From Planctomycetales bacterium (GTDB lineage Bacteria > Planctomycetota > Planctomycetia > Isosphaerales > Isosphaeraceae), in NCBI GenBank assembly GCA_027449865.1, contig DAIDKV010000078.1:1-42514 (forward strand): 42,514 nucleotides of DNA, read 5' to 3'. The notes below the pieces were generated by a model that had not been told where the DNA came from, made no database searches, and worked only from the letters and a program-made list of their open reading frames with translations. The position numbers were made by a program, and so were the translations under genes. Shown here one piece after another: positions 25,856 to 34,289 of this stretch (positions are counted from its first letter, which is position 1; every line of letters begins with the position of its first letter).

Positions 25856-26853
25856 GGAACGACGCAGGTCAGGACGACCGCTCCACGCTCCGAAAAGACC
25901 TGACAGGCACCGAGCGAGGCGGGCAGGAGAATCGTCTCACCGACGGCCAGATCGTACGTCTCGTCGCGGTCGACGAGGGTTGTCTTCCCTTCCATCCCGA
26001 TCACGATCGTGAATCGATCGGACTGGCCGATGTCGAAGCCGTCACGGGCATCGGTGGGCTCTAGCCTGAATCGCTCGCAGGCGAAGTAGCGGGAGCATGC
26101 CAGCCGCTCGCGCGTCCCGCAGGCTCGCGACTCGACGACCTCGGGCACCATCGGGTCGACCGGTCCGAGGGCGAAGTCGGTCGACTCCATCGCCTGCTCG
26201 ATGTGGAGGGTCCTCGGCTGGCCGTCGGGGCCGAGGCGGTTCCAGTCGAAGACGCGGAAGGTGGCGTCGGACATCTGCTGGATCTCGGCGAGCATCACCC
26301 CCGCGCCGATCGCGTGGACGGTTCCGGCCTCGATCAGGATCGCGTCGCCGGGATGGGCCTCGAAGCGGTGCAGGAGCGGTTCGACCTGGCCCGAGGCGAT
26401 CGCCTGGCGGAACTCCTCCGGCCCGACGCCGGCCTTCAGGCCCGCGTAAATCACGCTCCCCGGCTCGGCCGCCAGGACGACCCAGGTCTCGGTCTTCCCG
26501 TTATCGTTCGCGAGGCGGCGGCCCTTCGCGTCGTCGGGATGTACCTGGACCGAGAGGTCCTGATGGGCGTCGATGAACTTCACGAGCAGGGGGAACTGGT
26601 CGAGGCCCGCCAGCGCGGGGCCGAGCAGTTCGACCGGGCGGGAGCGGATCAGGTCGCGGAGAGTCACCCCGTGGAGCCGCCCGCCGCGGACGAAGCTGAC
26701 CTGATCGTGGTAGTCGGAGAGTTCCCAGGATTCCGCGTAATCGGCCTCGGCTCCGATCGGCTTGCCAAGGACGGTCCCCAGCCGGCGCCCTCCCCAGATC
26801 AGTCGGCGGAGGATCGGCTCGAATCGGAGCGGGTAGAGTCGTGGATCCGGCAT
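25852..26853 (-). CDS. manA: Mannose-6-phosphate isomerase, type I
   Basis: The enzyme interconverts fructose-6-phosphate and mannose-6-phosphate in the cytoplasm, feeding GDP-mannose and surface polysaccharides. The 333-residue protein has LSVQVHPDD (His105 and neighbours), the zinc ligand Glu122 in GKTETWVVL, and EAGTVHAIGAGVMLAEIQQMSD with the third ligand and catalytic residues. The first 15 residues, PLRFEPILRRLIWGG, are typical. Length fits the short bacterial form (about 310-330). The start ATG 26853 has only a weak GAGAG upstream. Confidence 0.9.
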   Translation of the reverse strand: MPDPRLYPLRFEPILRRLIWGGRRLGTVLGKPIGAEADYAESWELSDYHDQVSFVRGGRLHGVTLRDLIRSRPVELLGPALAGLDQFPLLVKFIDAHQDLSVQVHPDDAKGRRLANDNGKTETWVVLAAEPGSVIYAGLKAGVGPEEFRQAIASGQVEPLLHRFEAHPGDAILIEAGTVHAIGAGVMLAEIQQMSDATFRVFDWNRLGPDGQPRTLHIEQAMESTDFALGPVDPMVPEVVESRACGTRERLACSRYFACERFRLEPTDARDGFDIGQSDRFTIVIGMEGKTTLVDRDETYDLAVGETILLPASLGACQVFSERGAVVLTCVVP

Positions 26854-27193
26854 GGCTCTCGGGTCGGCTGGATTGCGGTCGCCGGGCCGCGGTCAGGTCG
26901 TCTCTCGCGGACGACGTCCTCACGCGGGAGATTCGTTGTAACGTCCGGGCCTGGGGTGTGTCCATCCGGGATCGGCGACGATTCCGACGCTCGGCGTTGA
27001 CTTCGCGGCGGCGAGGGTCCTATGATCGTGGATACAGGAACGCCCCCGCGCGCCCGGCCGTCCCGGCGAGGCCGGCCCGCGGAGCCGCCAGAAAAGGGTT
27101 CCGGCCTCGGGACTGGCCGATGCAACCCGCGTCTCCTCCGAACCTCGCCGTTCCGGCGACTTCCATCCCGGCCCGTTCGGATGGTTTTCTTCC
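26854..27193. other. Divergent intergenic region between manA and tatC
   Basis: It contains the tatC promoter (26997-27026) and about 160 bases of untranslated leader rich in GC. Open frames running through it continue into tatC in the wrong frame and are shadows. No minus-strand promoter for manA was convincing. Confidence 0.5.
26997..27026 (+). promoter_or_regulatory. Sigma-70-type promoter for tatC
   Basis: TTGACT (26997-27002) and TATGAT (27021-27026), each 5 of 6 matches, are separated by 18 bases. Transcription would start near 27033, leaving a leader of about 160 bases before tatC. Confidence 0.6.
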
Positions 27194-28216
27194 ATGCCTA
27201 CCGATCAAGATCTCTTCGCCGAAGAACAGACGATGACGACGATGAGCTTCGGCGAGCACATCGAGGAGCTGCGCGTCCGCCTGATCCTCGGCCTGCTCGG
27301 CCTGGTGGTCGGCGTGATCCTCGTTTTTCTGCCGCCGCTGGACATCGCCTCGAACGTCATGTGGAGGATGGAGGCGCCCGCCAAGGCCGCCCTCGACGCC
27401 TTCTACAAGCAGGAATACGCCAAGAAACGCGCCGAGGCCGAGAAGCAAAAGGCCGCGACACCACCCGTCCCGGCCCGAATCCCCCTCGACACGTTCGCCA
27501 GCCAGCTCCACGCGGCTTTTCCCAGCCTGGAGATCCCCGGGCCGGAGTCGCTGGCCAATCGCTGGATCGAGTTGCCGATCCAGTTTCCCTCGTCCGACAT
27601 GATCGGGATCGTCCAGAAATCGACCGTTCAGATCGACCAGAGCCTGGTCTCCCTGGCGCCTCTGGAGACCCTGACGATCTTCTTCATGGTCGCGCTGGTG
27701 AGCGGGCTGGTGCTCGCGAGTCCCTGGGTGTTTTACCAGGCCTGGGCGTTTGTCGCGGCGGGACTTTACCGGCACGAGCGAGCCTATGTGAAGAAGTTTC
27801 TGCCGTTCTCGCTTGGGCTCTTCCTCGCGGGGGTCTTTCTCTGCTTTTTCGGGGTTCTGCCGATCACGTTGACGTTCTTGCTCCAGTTCAACGTGTATCT
27901 CGGCGTGGCGCCAACCCTCCGGCTCAGCGAGTGGATGAGCTTCGCGACGCTTCTCCCGCTGATCTTCGGCCTGGCCTTCCAGACGCCGTTGATCATGCTC
28001 CTGCTCGAACGGCTGAACATTTTCAGCATGGATGACTTCCGGGCGAAGCGCAAGTTCGCCATCCTGGTGATCGCGATCGCGGCGTCGGTCCTGACGCCGG
28101 GGCAGGATCCGTTCAGCATGATCCTGCTCGCGGTTCCGATGGTACTGCTGTACGAGCTTGGCATTTTGTTGATGGCGAACCGACATCGGAAGGCGCTGGC
28201 ACAGGTCCAGGGTTGA
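27194..28216 (+). CDS. tatC: Sec-independent protein translocase TatC with enlarged first periplasmic loop
   Basis: TatC is the receptor core of the twin-arginine translocase in the inner membrane and binds RR signal peptides of folded proteins. The cytoplasmic N-terminus SFGEHIEELRVRL (residues 18-30) is the conserved signal-binding segment. VFYQAWAFVAAGLYRHER follows the second helix. Helices lie near 30-46, 157-178, 200-222, 255-275, 285-300 and 305-325. The protein has 340 residues against about 250 usual. The extra length sits between helices 1 and 2 (about residues 47-155), where a Lys/Glu-rich helix (YKQEYAKKRAEAEKQKA) is followed by a loop. Other planctomycete TatC proteins may share this; not checked. 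TatA is not in the window. Confidence 0.92.
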   Translation: MPTDQDLFAEEQTMTTMSFGEHIEELRVRLILGLLGLVVGVILVFLPPLDIASNVMWRMEAPAKAALDAFYKQEYAKKRAEAEKQKAATPPVPARIPLDTFASQLHAAFPSLEIPGPESLANRWIELPIQFPSSDMIGIVQKSTVQIDQSLVSLAPLETLTIFFMVALVSGLVLASPWVFYQAWAFVAAGLYRHERAYVKKFLPFSLGLFLAGVFLCFFGVLPITLTFLLQFNVYLGVAPTLRLSEWMSFATLLPLIFGLAFQTPLIMLLLERLNIFSMDDFRAKRKFAILVIAIAASVLTPGQDPFSMILLAVPMVLLYELGILLMANRHRKALAQVQG

Positions 28217-28262
28217 CCCGAGGTCCATCGGCCAGGAGGGTGCCGATCGGGCACCGACGCTC

Positions 28263-29843
28263 GTGGAGGATTCCGGCGGAACTCGGGACTCGGAGCAGGT
28301 CGGAACGGTTTACCTCGTTGGGGCCGGTCCGGGGGATCCCGGGCTGCTCACCCGTCGGGGCGCCGAGCTGCTCGCGATCGCGGATGTCGTGGTTTACGAC
28401 CATCTCGCGAGCAGCCGGTTGCTCGATCTCGCCCGGCCAGGGACGAGGCTCGTTTGCGCGGGCAAGTCGGTCGGCCACTGCACGATGAGCCAGCCCGAGA
28501 TCCATCGAGCCCTCATCGAACACGCCCGCGCCGGCCGGACGGTCGTCCGACTCAAGGGGGGCGATCCGCTGATCTTCGGCCGGGGAGCCGAGGAGGCCGA
28601 GGCCCTCCGGTCGGCCGGCGTTCCGTTCGAGATCGTTCCGGGCGTCACGGCCGGTGTCGGGGCCTCGGCGACGTCCGGCATCCCGCTCACCCATCGCGAG
28701 GCCGCCTCGGCCGTCGCCTTCGTGACCGGCCACACCAATCCCGAGGATTCGGCCTCCACCCACCGGCTCGACTGGTCGGCGCTCGGCCGGTTTCCCGGGA
28801 CGCTCGTCGTTTACATGGGCGTTAGCCATCTCGGGGCGATCTGTCGGACGCTGATCCGAGAGGGAAAGCCGCCCGAAACGCCTGCCGCGGTGGTCGAATC
28901 CGGAACAACCCCAGCGCAGCGGACGATGGTCTCCACGCTCGCCGATTTGCCCCGGGTCGCCTCCGAATCCCTGGTCCGGCCGCCGGCCCTTTTGATCGTC
29001 GGCGAGGTGGCGCGAATGCGAGCCGCCCTGTGCTGGTACGAGGATCGCTTGCTGTTCGGTCAAAGGATTGTGGTGACCCGGCCTTCGGGCGAGTCGGAAC
29101 GTTCCGCGGCCCTGATCGAAGCGCTTGGTGCCGAGGTGATCCTCGCGCCGACGGTTCAAATCGGGCCGATCGAGGAGTCCGCCCCGCTCGACGCCGCGAT
29201 CGATCAGTTGAGCGCGTTCGACTGGCTGGTCTTCACCTCGTCGAGCGGCGTCCGGTTTTTCGTGAAGCGTCTCGAAGAACGGGGACGCGACCTTCGGGCG
29301 CTGGGGCACCTTCGCCTGGCCGCGATCGGCCCGACCACCGCCGAGGCACTCGCCGCGTATCACCTCCGCGCCGACCTGGTTCCCGATGAGTTTCGCTCGG
29401 AGGCGCTCGCCGAATCGCTCGCCGAGAAGGCCGCCGGCGCCCGGATTCTTCTTGCGAGAGCGGATCGGGGCCGGACCATCCTCCGCGACGAACTCCAGCA
29501 CGTGGCCGAGGTCGTCCAGGTGGCGGTCTACCGGAATGCCGACGTCGAGGCCCTGCCACCGGGGGTCATCGATCGGATCGCGGAGGGGACCGTCGACTGG
29601 ATCACGCTGACCAGCTCGGCAATCGCTCGACGACTCCACGGACTACTTCCCGGGCCGGCGCGCGAGCGAGTCGGCCGGGAGGTCCGGCTCGCCAGCCTGA
29701 GCCCGGTCACGACCGCGACCGTTCATGAGCTCGGCTGGGAGGTTGCGGTCGAGGCCCGACGCTACGACTGGTCTGGTCTGGTCGACGCGATCGTCGAGCG
29801 GGTTGACGCCGATCGCCGGAACGCGAGCGAGGCCAGCCTCTAG
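28263..29843 (+). CDS. Uroporphyrinogen-III C-methyltransferase / uroporphyrinogen-III synthase fusion
   Basis: The N-terminal part (about residues 13-255) is a CobA/SUMT enzyme that methylates uroporphyrinogen III at C2 and C7: VYLVGAGPGDPGLLT, DVVVYDHLAS, VVRLKGGDPLIFGRGAEE, PGVTAGVGASATSGIPLTHR. The C-terminal part (about 270-515) is HemD-like, closing hydroxymethylbilane to uroporphyrinogen III: IVVTRPSGESERSAALIE, FDWLVFTSSSGVRFF, AAIGPTTAEAL, DWITLTSSAIARRL, SLSPVTTATVHELG. The fusion lets one protein make precorrin-2 from hydroxymethylbilane, for siroheme or cobalamin; free HemD activity also serves heme. The start GTG 28263 is uncertain because AGGAGG at 28234-28239 is too far away. 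Confidence 0.92.
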   Translation: MEDSGGTRDSEQVGTVYLVGAGPGDPGLLTRRGAELLAIADVVVYDHLASSRLLDLARPGTRLVCAGKSVGHCTMSQPEIHRALIEHARAGRTVVRLKGGDPLIFGRGAEEAEALRSAGVPFEIVPGVTAGVGASATSGIPLTHREAASAVAFVTGHTNPEDSASTHRLDWSALGRFPGTLVVYMGVSHLGAICRTLIREGKPPETPAAVVESGTTPAQRTMVSTLADLPRVASESLVRPPALLIVGEVARMRAALCWYEDRLLFGQRIVVTRPSGESERSAALIEALGAEVILAPTVQIGPIEESAPLDAAIDQLSAFDWLVFTSSSGVRFFVKRLEERGRDLRALGHLRLAAIGPTTAEALAAYHLRADLVPDEFRSEALAESLAEKAAGARILLARADRGRTILRDELQHVAEVVQVAVYRNADVEALPPGVIDRIAEGTVDWITLTSSAIARRLHGLLPGPARERVGREVRLASLSPVTTATVHELGWEVAVEARRYDWSGLVDAIVERVDADRRNASEASL

Positions 29844-29859
29844 CGCGAGCGATCGTGGC

Positions 29860-30042
29860 TCATTTTAGCTCCAGCATCGTCTCGATCCCCTGCCAGAGCA
29901 GCAGAACGGCGGCCAGGATGAAGAGGATATCCATCACCATCAGGCGACCGAAGATCCCGACCGCCAGGTCGAGCGTGAAGATCAGGGCGACAATGCCCGC
30001 GATCGCGATCGCCGCGTAGGTCATGACCTTATTGAGGCCCAT
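29860..30042 (-). CDS. Small two-helix membrane protein
   Basis: The product is about 60 residues: MGLNKVMTYAAIAIAG..., with two hydrophobic segments (about residues 8-28 and 35-53) and a charged end (ETMLELK). The start at 30042 has GGAG about 9 bases upstream; a TTG at 30069 would add nine residues. I recognise no family. It converges on the CobA-HemD gene with 16 bases between stops and lies downstream of the three Hsp20 genes on the same strand, so it may be their last co-transcribed member. Confidence 0.6.
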   Translation of the reverse strand: MGLNKVMTYAAIAIAGIVALIFTLDLAVGIFGRLMVMDILFILAAVLLLWQGIETMLELK

Positions 30043-30133
30043 CGAGTCGAACTCCGCGGATTGTGTCAAAGAGTCTCACCAGATCAATTTACCACAAATC
30101 CCGGGAGTGCGAGCAGAGTAGGATCGCGGAGAA

Positions 30134-30604
30134 TCAGGCCGGGCGGACGGGGATCGTTCGGGTTCTCGCGGCGCTCCGCTTTGGGAGTCGGATTTTCAGG
30201 ACGCCGTGGTCGATTGTTGCCTCGGCCCTGTCGAAGTCCACCTCGTTCGGCAGGTTGATCTGCCGGTGGAAGGCGCCGAAGTTCCGCTCGCGAACCTGAA
30301 TGTGGGCTTCGGGCAGTTCGGCGGATTCCTTCACTCCCTTGACGGTCAGAACGCTGCCGACGGCCGCCACGTCGATTGACTCGGGCGCGACACCCGGGAC
30401 CTCGACAGCGACCAGGAATTCCTCGGGCGTCTCGTAGAGATCGACCGGCGGGCTCCAGGCCGAAGGATCAAGGTCGGTCGGCCGAGGATCGACCTCGCGA
30501 AAACGGACCTGGCCGAGGTAGGGGTCGAGCAGGCGCTGGAGTTCCTGCTGGAGCAGGGCAAACGGCGTGGCCGACTCGCGCGGCCAGTGACCGGGACGGG
30601 ACAT
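30134..30604 (-). CDS. Small heat shock protein Hsp20 (third of three)
   Basis: ATG 30604 has GGAG 8 bases upstream; the frame is open to 30679 but that part overlaps the preceding gene and is not supported. The 156-residue protein has a variable N-terminus (LLQQELQRLLDPYLGQ), an alpha-crystallin domain (about residues 50-140: PPVDLYETPEEFLVAVEVPGV, LTVKGVKE, FGAFHRQINLPNEVDFDRAEATIDHGVLKIRLPK) and a short tail. Hsp20 proteins hold unfolding proteins in soluble oligomers without ATP. It lies 58 bases after the second gene. Confidence 0.88.
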   Translation of the reverse strand: MSRPGHWPRESATPFALLQQELQRLLDPYLGQVRFREVDPRPTDLDPSAWSPPVDLYETPEEFLVAVEVPGVAPESIDVAAVGSVLTVKGVKESAELPEAHIQVRERNFGAFHRQINLPNEVDFDRAEATIDHGVLKIRLPKRSAARTRTIPVRPA

Positions 30605-30662
30605 CGCGGAGGCTCCGATGGGGACACTCGGGGGAGCTTGGGGCGGATCCAGGGCCTCGATT

Positions 30663-31082
30663 TCACGATCGGATCTCAATCCGACGCGTTTTGCGCCGGT
30701 CGGCGCGAGGGAGGGTCAGCCGGAGGACGCCGTGAGTCAGCTCGGCGGTGATCCGATCGCGGTCGACCTCGTCGCCCAGGATGAACGATCGCTGATAATC
30801 GCCGAGTCGATACTCCTCATGCAAGAGCCGGGCGCCTTCGGGGAGCGGCGGTTCGATCCTGGCGTGGAGGGTGAGGACGTTGCCCTCAAGCTCGACGCGC
30901 AAGGTCGACGCGGTCGCGCCGGGGAGATCGGCTTCGAGGATCAGGCCGTCGGGCCCCTCATGGATGTCGATCGGCGGAGTGATGGTCGGCGCGGCTCGCT
31001 CGCCCGGCATGGGCGCTGGCTCCGAGGCGCCTGAGACCGGCCTTCGCGTCGCCACGGTGACCTGGATGGTCGGGTTCTCCAC
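30663..31082 (-). CDS. Small heat shock protein Hsp20 (second of three)
   Basis: The start is GTG 31082 (VENPTIQVTV), with GAGGAG 7 bases upstream and only 2 bases after the stop of the first Hsp20 gene, so the genes are translationally coupled. A longer frame to 31289 exists but overlaps the first gene and reads as Arg-rich noise. The 139-residue protein has an alpha-crystallin domain (about residues 35-135: PPIDIHEGPDGLILEADLPGA, LTLHARIE, YQRSFILGDEVDRDRITAELTHGVLRLTLPR). The N-terminus is shorter than in the other two, so its oligomers may differ. Confidence 0.87.
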   Translation of the reverse strand: MENPTIQVTVATRRPVSGASEPAPMPGERAAPTITPPIDIHEGPDGLILEADLPGATASTLRVELEGNVLTLHARIEPPLPEGARLLHEEYRLGDYQRSFILGDEVDRDRITAELTHGVLRLTLPRADRRKTRRIEIRS

Positions 31083-31084
31083 GT

Positions 31085-31555
31085 TCAAGCTCCTCGGCCG
31101 CCGTTTGGCTCGACACCGGCACCATTGGAGACGGCGATGTGCCTGGGCCGGGCCGCCTCGGCCTTCGGCAGGGCGATTGTCAGGATTCCACCGGCGAAGG
31201 AGGCTGAGACCTGATCGTTGTCGACCCGGTCGGGCAGCGTGACCGTGCGGGACCATCGCCCCATCGGCCGCTCCTGCCGACGATAACACTCCTCGCCGAT
31301 CCCCTCAGCCCGCTTGCGTTCACCGCGGAGGGTCAAGGTCTCGCCCGAGATCGTCAGTTCGATCAGGTCGGAGGTCATCCCCGGCAACTGGGCCGTCAAG
31401 AGATAACGATCGCCCGCGTCATAGAAGTTCATCGGCGGATAGACGGCCACTCGAGGTCCGACCGGAAACGGGTCGATCGACCCGATCAGCCGGCCGACCT
31501 CCCGCTGAAGCTCTCGGAACGGATCCCATCCGCGATCCCAGGGCATCCCGCTCAT
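31085..31555 (-). CDS. Small heat shock protein Hsp20 (first of three)
   Basis: ATG 31555 follows GAGGAGG closely (4 bases). The 156-residue protein has an N-terminal DPFRELQREVGRLIG segment and an alpha-crystallin domain (about residues 38-140: PPMNFYDAGDRYLLTAQLPGM, LTLRGERK, GRWSRTVTLPDRVDNDQVSASFAGGILTIALPK). It is the promoter-proximal member of three tandem Hsp20 genes. A weak promoter (TGCTTC, 17 bases, TATTCT) can be read on the minus strand near 31620-31660. A CIRCE repeat was not found. Confidence 0.9.
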   Translation of the reverse strand: MSGMPWDRGWDPFRELQREVGRLIGSIDPFPVGPRVAVYPPMNFYDAGDRYLLTAQLPGMTSDLIELTISGETLTLRGERKRAEGIGEECYRRQERPMGRWSRTVTLPDRVDNDQVSASFAGGILTIALPKAEAARPRHIAVSNGAGVEPNGGRGA

Positions 31556-31848
31556 GGAACCTCCTCGGTCGATCGGATTCCTGTCGGACAGGCCCGCCCG
31601 GCCGCGATCGCCAGGGGCCAGAATACGTGCATGGTTAGGAAAGAAGCACTCGGCATGCCAACCGTCGTTCTGGCAGCCGCCTTGTTCGGGGCGTTCTACC
31701 TAAACTATTTCCCAATAAGGATTTTCCCGATCCTCCTGAAAGCCATATGGGAAAGAGGATCTGACCGAAAGGGCCGGCTGTGCTGTCAAACTGGCAGAAC
31801 CGTGAAACCCGTCGAATGGGGGTCGCTGCCGATCTGGCAGGTGGGCGA

Positions 31849-33420
31849 TTACCAGGAGATGACGAGGTTGCGAAACTCGGCCGGGCTATCCAGCGGCGAC
31901 TGGATGGTCAGACAGGCGGGGGTGGGTCCGGTGGGATGGGCGTCGGCGAGGGGGTGGTCGTCGAGGAAAATGGAGACCTCGGGGCCATCGCGGTGAATGT
32001 GAACTCGGTGCCAGGCGGGTTCGTCGTCGATCACCTCGGCCGGTTCCTCGAAAGGATCATCGATGATCGAGAAAGCAGGGATGGTGATCGAGATGCCGAT
32101 CACCCGGATCTGCTCAGGACCGCTTCGCGCGCAACGGACCTCCACTTCGAGATCGAACCGCGAGGGGAGCATCACCGGTAGAACGTAGATTCGGGGCCGC
32201 CAACGTCCGTCGGGCTCCGAGAGGGGTTCGGCGAGGAAGCGGGTCGATTTGAAGCGTGGGCGGGGAGACTGACTGACCGCCGGGGTAGAGTCAGCCAGCG
32301 AGGGATGCGGCCATCGAATGACCAGGCAGGCGGCGAGAATCGAGGTTGAGACCACCACGAACCTGGATGTCCAAGACCAGACGCGGGGCGTTCGGGCCTC
32401 GACCGGGTACGGGCAATTGAGCAGCATCATCATCCGCTGAAAAAGCGGCGAGGGGCCCTCCTCACCGAGACTCGCGGATGAGACTTCCGTTTCGACCGCC
32501 TTCGCACTTTCTGGAGGGCCAGGGCACGTGGTTGGAGCGTCTTGTTCACCGGTGACGATCGAGAGCAGTGAGGAGGCGTAGTCCGAGGACGTTCCGTAAC
32601 GATCGGCGGCGGCACGGTCGGCGAGAAATTCCTGATCGATCAGAAGCTGTGCCCGAATCCACCAGATCTGCGGGAGGAAGAACCAGATCGCCTGGGCCAG
32701 GCTGGCCGCGGTGCTGAACCAGTGGTCCGACCGCTCGACGTGAGCCAGTTCGTGCAGCAGGCTCAACCGGAGCGGTTCGGGATGATCGACGGGCCGGTCG
32801 AGAGACTCGGGGATCAGGATCATCGGGCGCGCCAGCCCGGTGACGACCGGATGCCTGAGACGGGCGCAGACCTTCAGGCCCGGGCGGGGACCATCCCACG
32901 ACCGGCCTACCAGCAGATCGTCTAGCATCGCCAGGGCCTCGGGCGAGGCGGGACGCGATCGAACGATCAGCCAGTGGACGCCCGCGATCCCCAGGATGAG
33001 CCAGGCACCACCGACCGAGACGCAGATGAGGTCCATGATCGTCAGGCCGCGCGGGAGCCATCGCAGGGCGACGTCTTCCCGCTCGATGATCCAGTCGGGA
33101 AAGACCAGGACCGGGAGACCGGAACCGTCGGAGGGCTCGCTCTCTCTCTGCGATTCGAGAGCCGCCGCGGCATCGACCAGCGCCCGGGGGAAGAATCGCG
33201 ATTCGACGAACGTGTCGATCACGTTGAGGCGGGGCAGGTGGCCCCAGGCGACCAGAGGAGGGATTCCCAGCGAGGCCAGCATGGCCACGCGGGCGAGGAG
33301 AATCCGGCGCGCCGGCTGCCGGCAAACCAGGATCGCCAGCATGATGAGCGTGAGGAAGACGGCAGCCGCGAAGGCCGCATCAAAGAGCAGGATGCCAGTA
33401 CGATCCGTCCAGGCCCACAT
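31849..33420 (-). CDS. M56-family (BlaR1-like) membrane metallopeptidase with carbohydrate-fold C-terminus
   Basis: The 523-residue protein starts at ATG 33420. N-terminal helices (about 8-30, 38-58, 128-152) lead to the M56 zinc peptidase: HELAH (His223, Glu224, His227) and the third ligand in DQEFLAD (Glu264). A further helix lies at about 352-370. In BlaR1 the outer C-terminal part is a penicillin-binding sensor. Here residues 378-523 read instead as a LamG/DUF1080-type jelly roll: FDLEVEVRC, AWHRVHIHRDGPEVSIFLDDHPL, CLTIQSPLDSPAEFRNLVISW. It probably senses an outer ligand and, on activation, cuts the BlaI repressor encoded upstream. The ligand is unknown. Confidence 0.82.
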   Translation of the reverse strand: MWAWTDRTGILLFDAAFAAAVFLTLIMLAILVCRQPARRILLARVAMLASLGIPPLVAWGHLPRLNVIDTFVESRFFPRALVDAAAALESQRESEPSDGSGLPVLVFPDWIIEREDVALRWLPRGLTIMDLICVSVGGAWLILGIAGVHWLIVRSRPASPEALAMLDDLLVGRSWDGPRPGLKVCARLRHPVVTGLARPMILIPESLDRPVDHPEPLRLSLLHELAHVERSDHWFSTAASLAQAIWFFLPQIWWIRAQLLIDQEFLADRAAADRYGTSSDYASSLLSIVTGEQDAPTTCPGPPESAKAVETEVSSASLGEEGPSPLFQRMMMLLNCPYPVEARTPRVWSWTSRFVVVSTSILAACLVIRWPHPSLADSTPAVSQSPRPRFKSTRFLAEPLSEPDGRWRPRIYVLPVMLPSRFDLEVEVRCARSGPEQIRVIGISITIPAFSIIDDPFEEPAEVIDDEPAWHRVHIHRDGPEVSIFLDDHPLADAHPTGPTPACLTIQSPLDSPAEFRNLVISW

Positions 33421-33624
33421 TTTGGCGACCGGATGAGGAAAAGGACGGTGTCCAGGACGCCCCCCGCGCGGCGATCCGGGCGATCAGGCCGCTGCTGGCG
33501 GCCAGGTCCCCAAAAGAACGCGGCGAGTCGCCGGCCGATAGCCCACGACCCGCCGCCTGGTTGTCTCGTCGCAGGCGGCCCGGTATCCCAATTCTCCTAG
33601 GATGCCGGAACCAGCCCGGTCGCG

Positions 33625-34062
33625 TCAAGGCTCGACCATCTCGGCCTCGACGGAAGCGGGCTCCTCGACCTTCTGCCCGCTCTGTCGCTGCGCCTCGTCG
33701 ATCATCGCCCGGAGCCGCTCGAGCTCCTCGGGAGACGGCGACTTCGAACCGAGCAGCGCGACCATCACCCGGTCGAGCGCTCCGTCGAACACGCGGTCCA
33801 CGAACCGTCGCGTCAACTCGCCGATCGTCCGCTCCGAGGTCTTCTTCGGAATGTAGACGAACGTCCGGCCCTCGACGACATGGCGAACCAGCCCCTTCTT
33901 GTCTTCCATGATGTTGAGCAGGGTCTGGACGGTGCTGTAAGCCACCGGTCCCGCCATCCGATTCAGATCTTCCTGCACCTCTCGCACACTCGCCCGACCC
34001 CTCGCCCAGAGGATCTTCATGATCTCCAGCTCGCGGTCGGTCACCATCTGGGTCTTCCTCAC
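33625..34062 (-). CDS. BlaI/MecI-family transcriptional repressor
   Basis: The start GTG 34062 has GGAGGAG 6 bases upstream. The 145-residue protein has the BlaI winged-helix domain (MVTDRELEIMKILWARGRASVREVQEDL, AYSTVQTLLNIMEDKKGLVRHVVEGRTFVYIPK) and a dimerisation region (TIGELTRRFVDRVFDGALDRVMVALL), then an acidic tail. In the family such repressors bind dyads upstream of their own operon and are cleaved when the M56 partner is activated. The partner lies 204 bases downstream on the same strand. No clean TACANNTGTA dyad was seen; CGTAACGTAACG at about 34104-34116 is AT-flanked and lies in the right place. Confidence 0.87.
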   Translation of the reverse strand: MRKTQMVTDRELEIMKILWARGRASVREVQEDLNRMAGPVAYSTVQTLLNIMEDKKGLVRHVVEGRTFVYIPKKTSERTIGELTRRFVDRVFDGALDRVMVALLGSKSPSPEELERLRAMIDEAQRQSGQKVEEPASVEAEMVEP

Positions 34063-34289
34063 GGCTAGCTCCTCCGATGATGGGGGAAAACGAGAATAAT
34101 CATGCTCGTAACGTAACGGGCTCCATCACAATACGCAACCCGAAGCAACTCGGAATTCCTTCCCCAACTTCCCGCGAGACCGGACGATCACTTCGCTCGG
34201 CCAGATCGACGATCATCAGATCCGAACATTTCTCTTCTTCGCCATAAGCACCACGATCCGACGCCCTCAGAGAACGGTCTTGACGGATC

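Noticed and set aside
27022-28035. A 337-codon plus-strand frame overlapping tatC
   Set aside because: It reads tatC in another frame, is Arg/Pro-rich, and starts inside the -10 box.
31631-31996. Small plus-strand frame with a hydrophobic start (MVRKEALGMPTVVLAAALFGAFY)
   Set aside because: No binding site, and its second half lies opposite the M56 gene; the hydrophobic start alone is not enough.
34104-34116. BlaI operator CGTAACGTAACG upstream of the repressor
   Set aside because: It is a direct repeat and not a TACANNTGTA dyad, so it is kept only as a remark in the gene entry.
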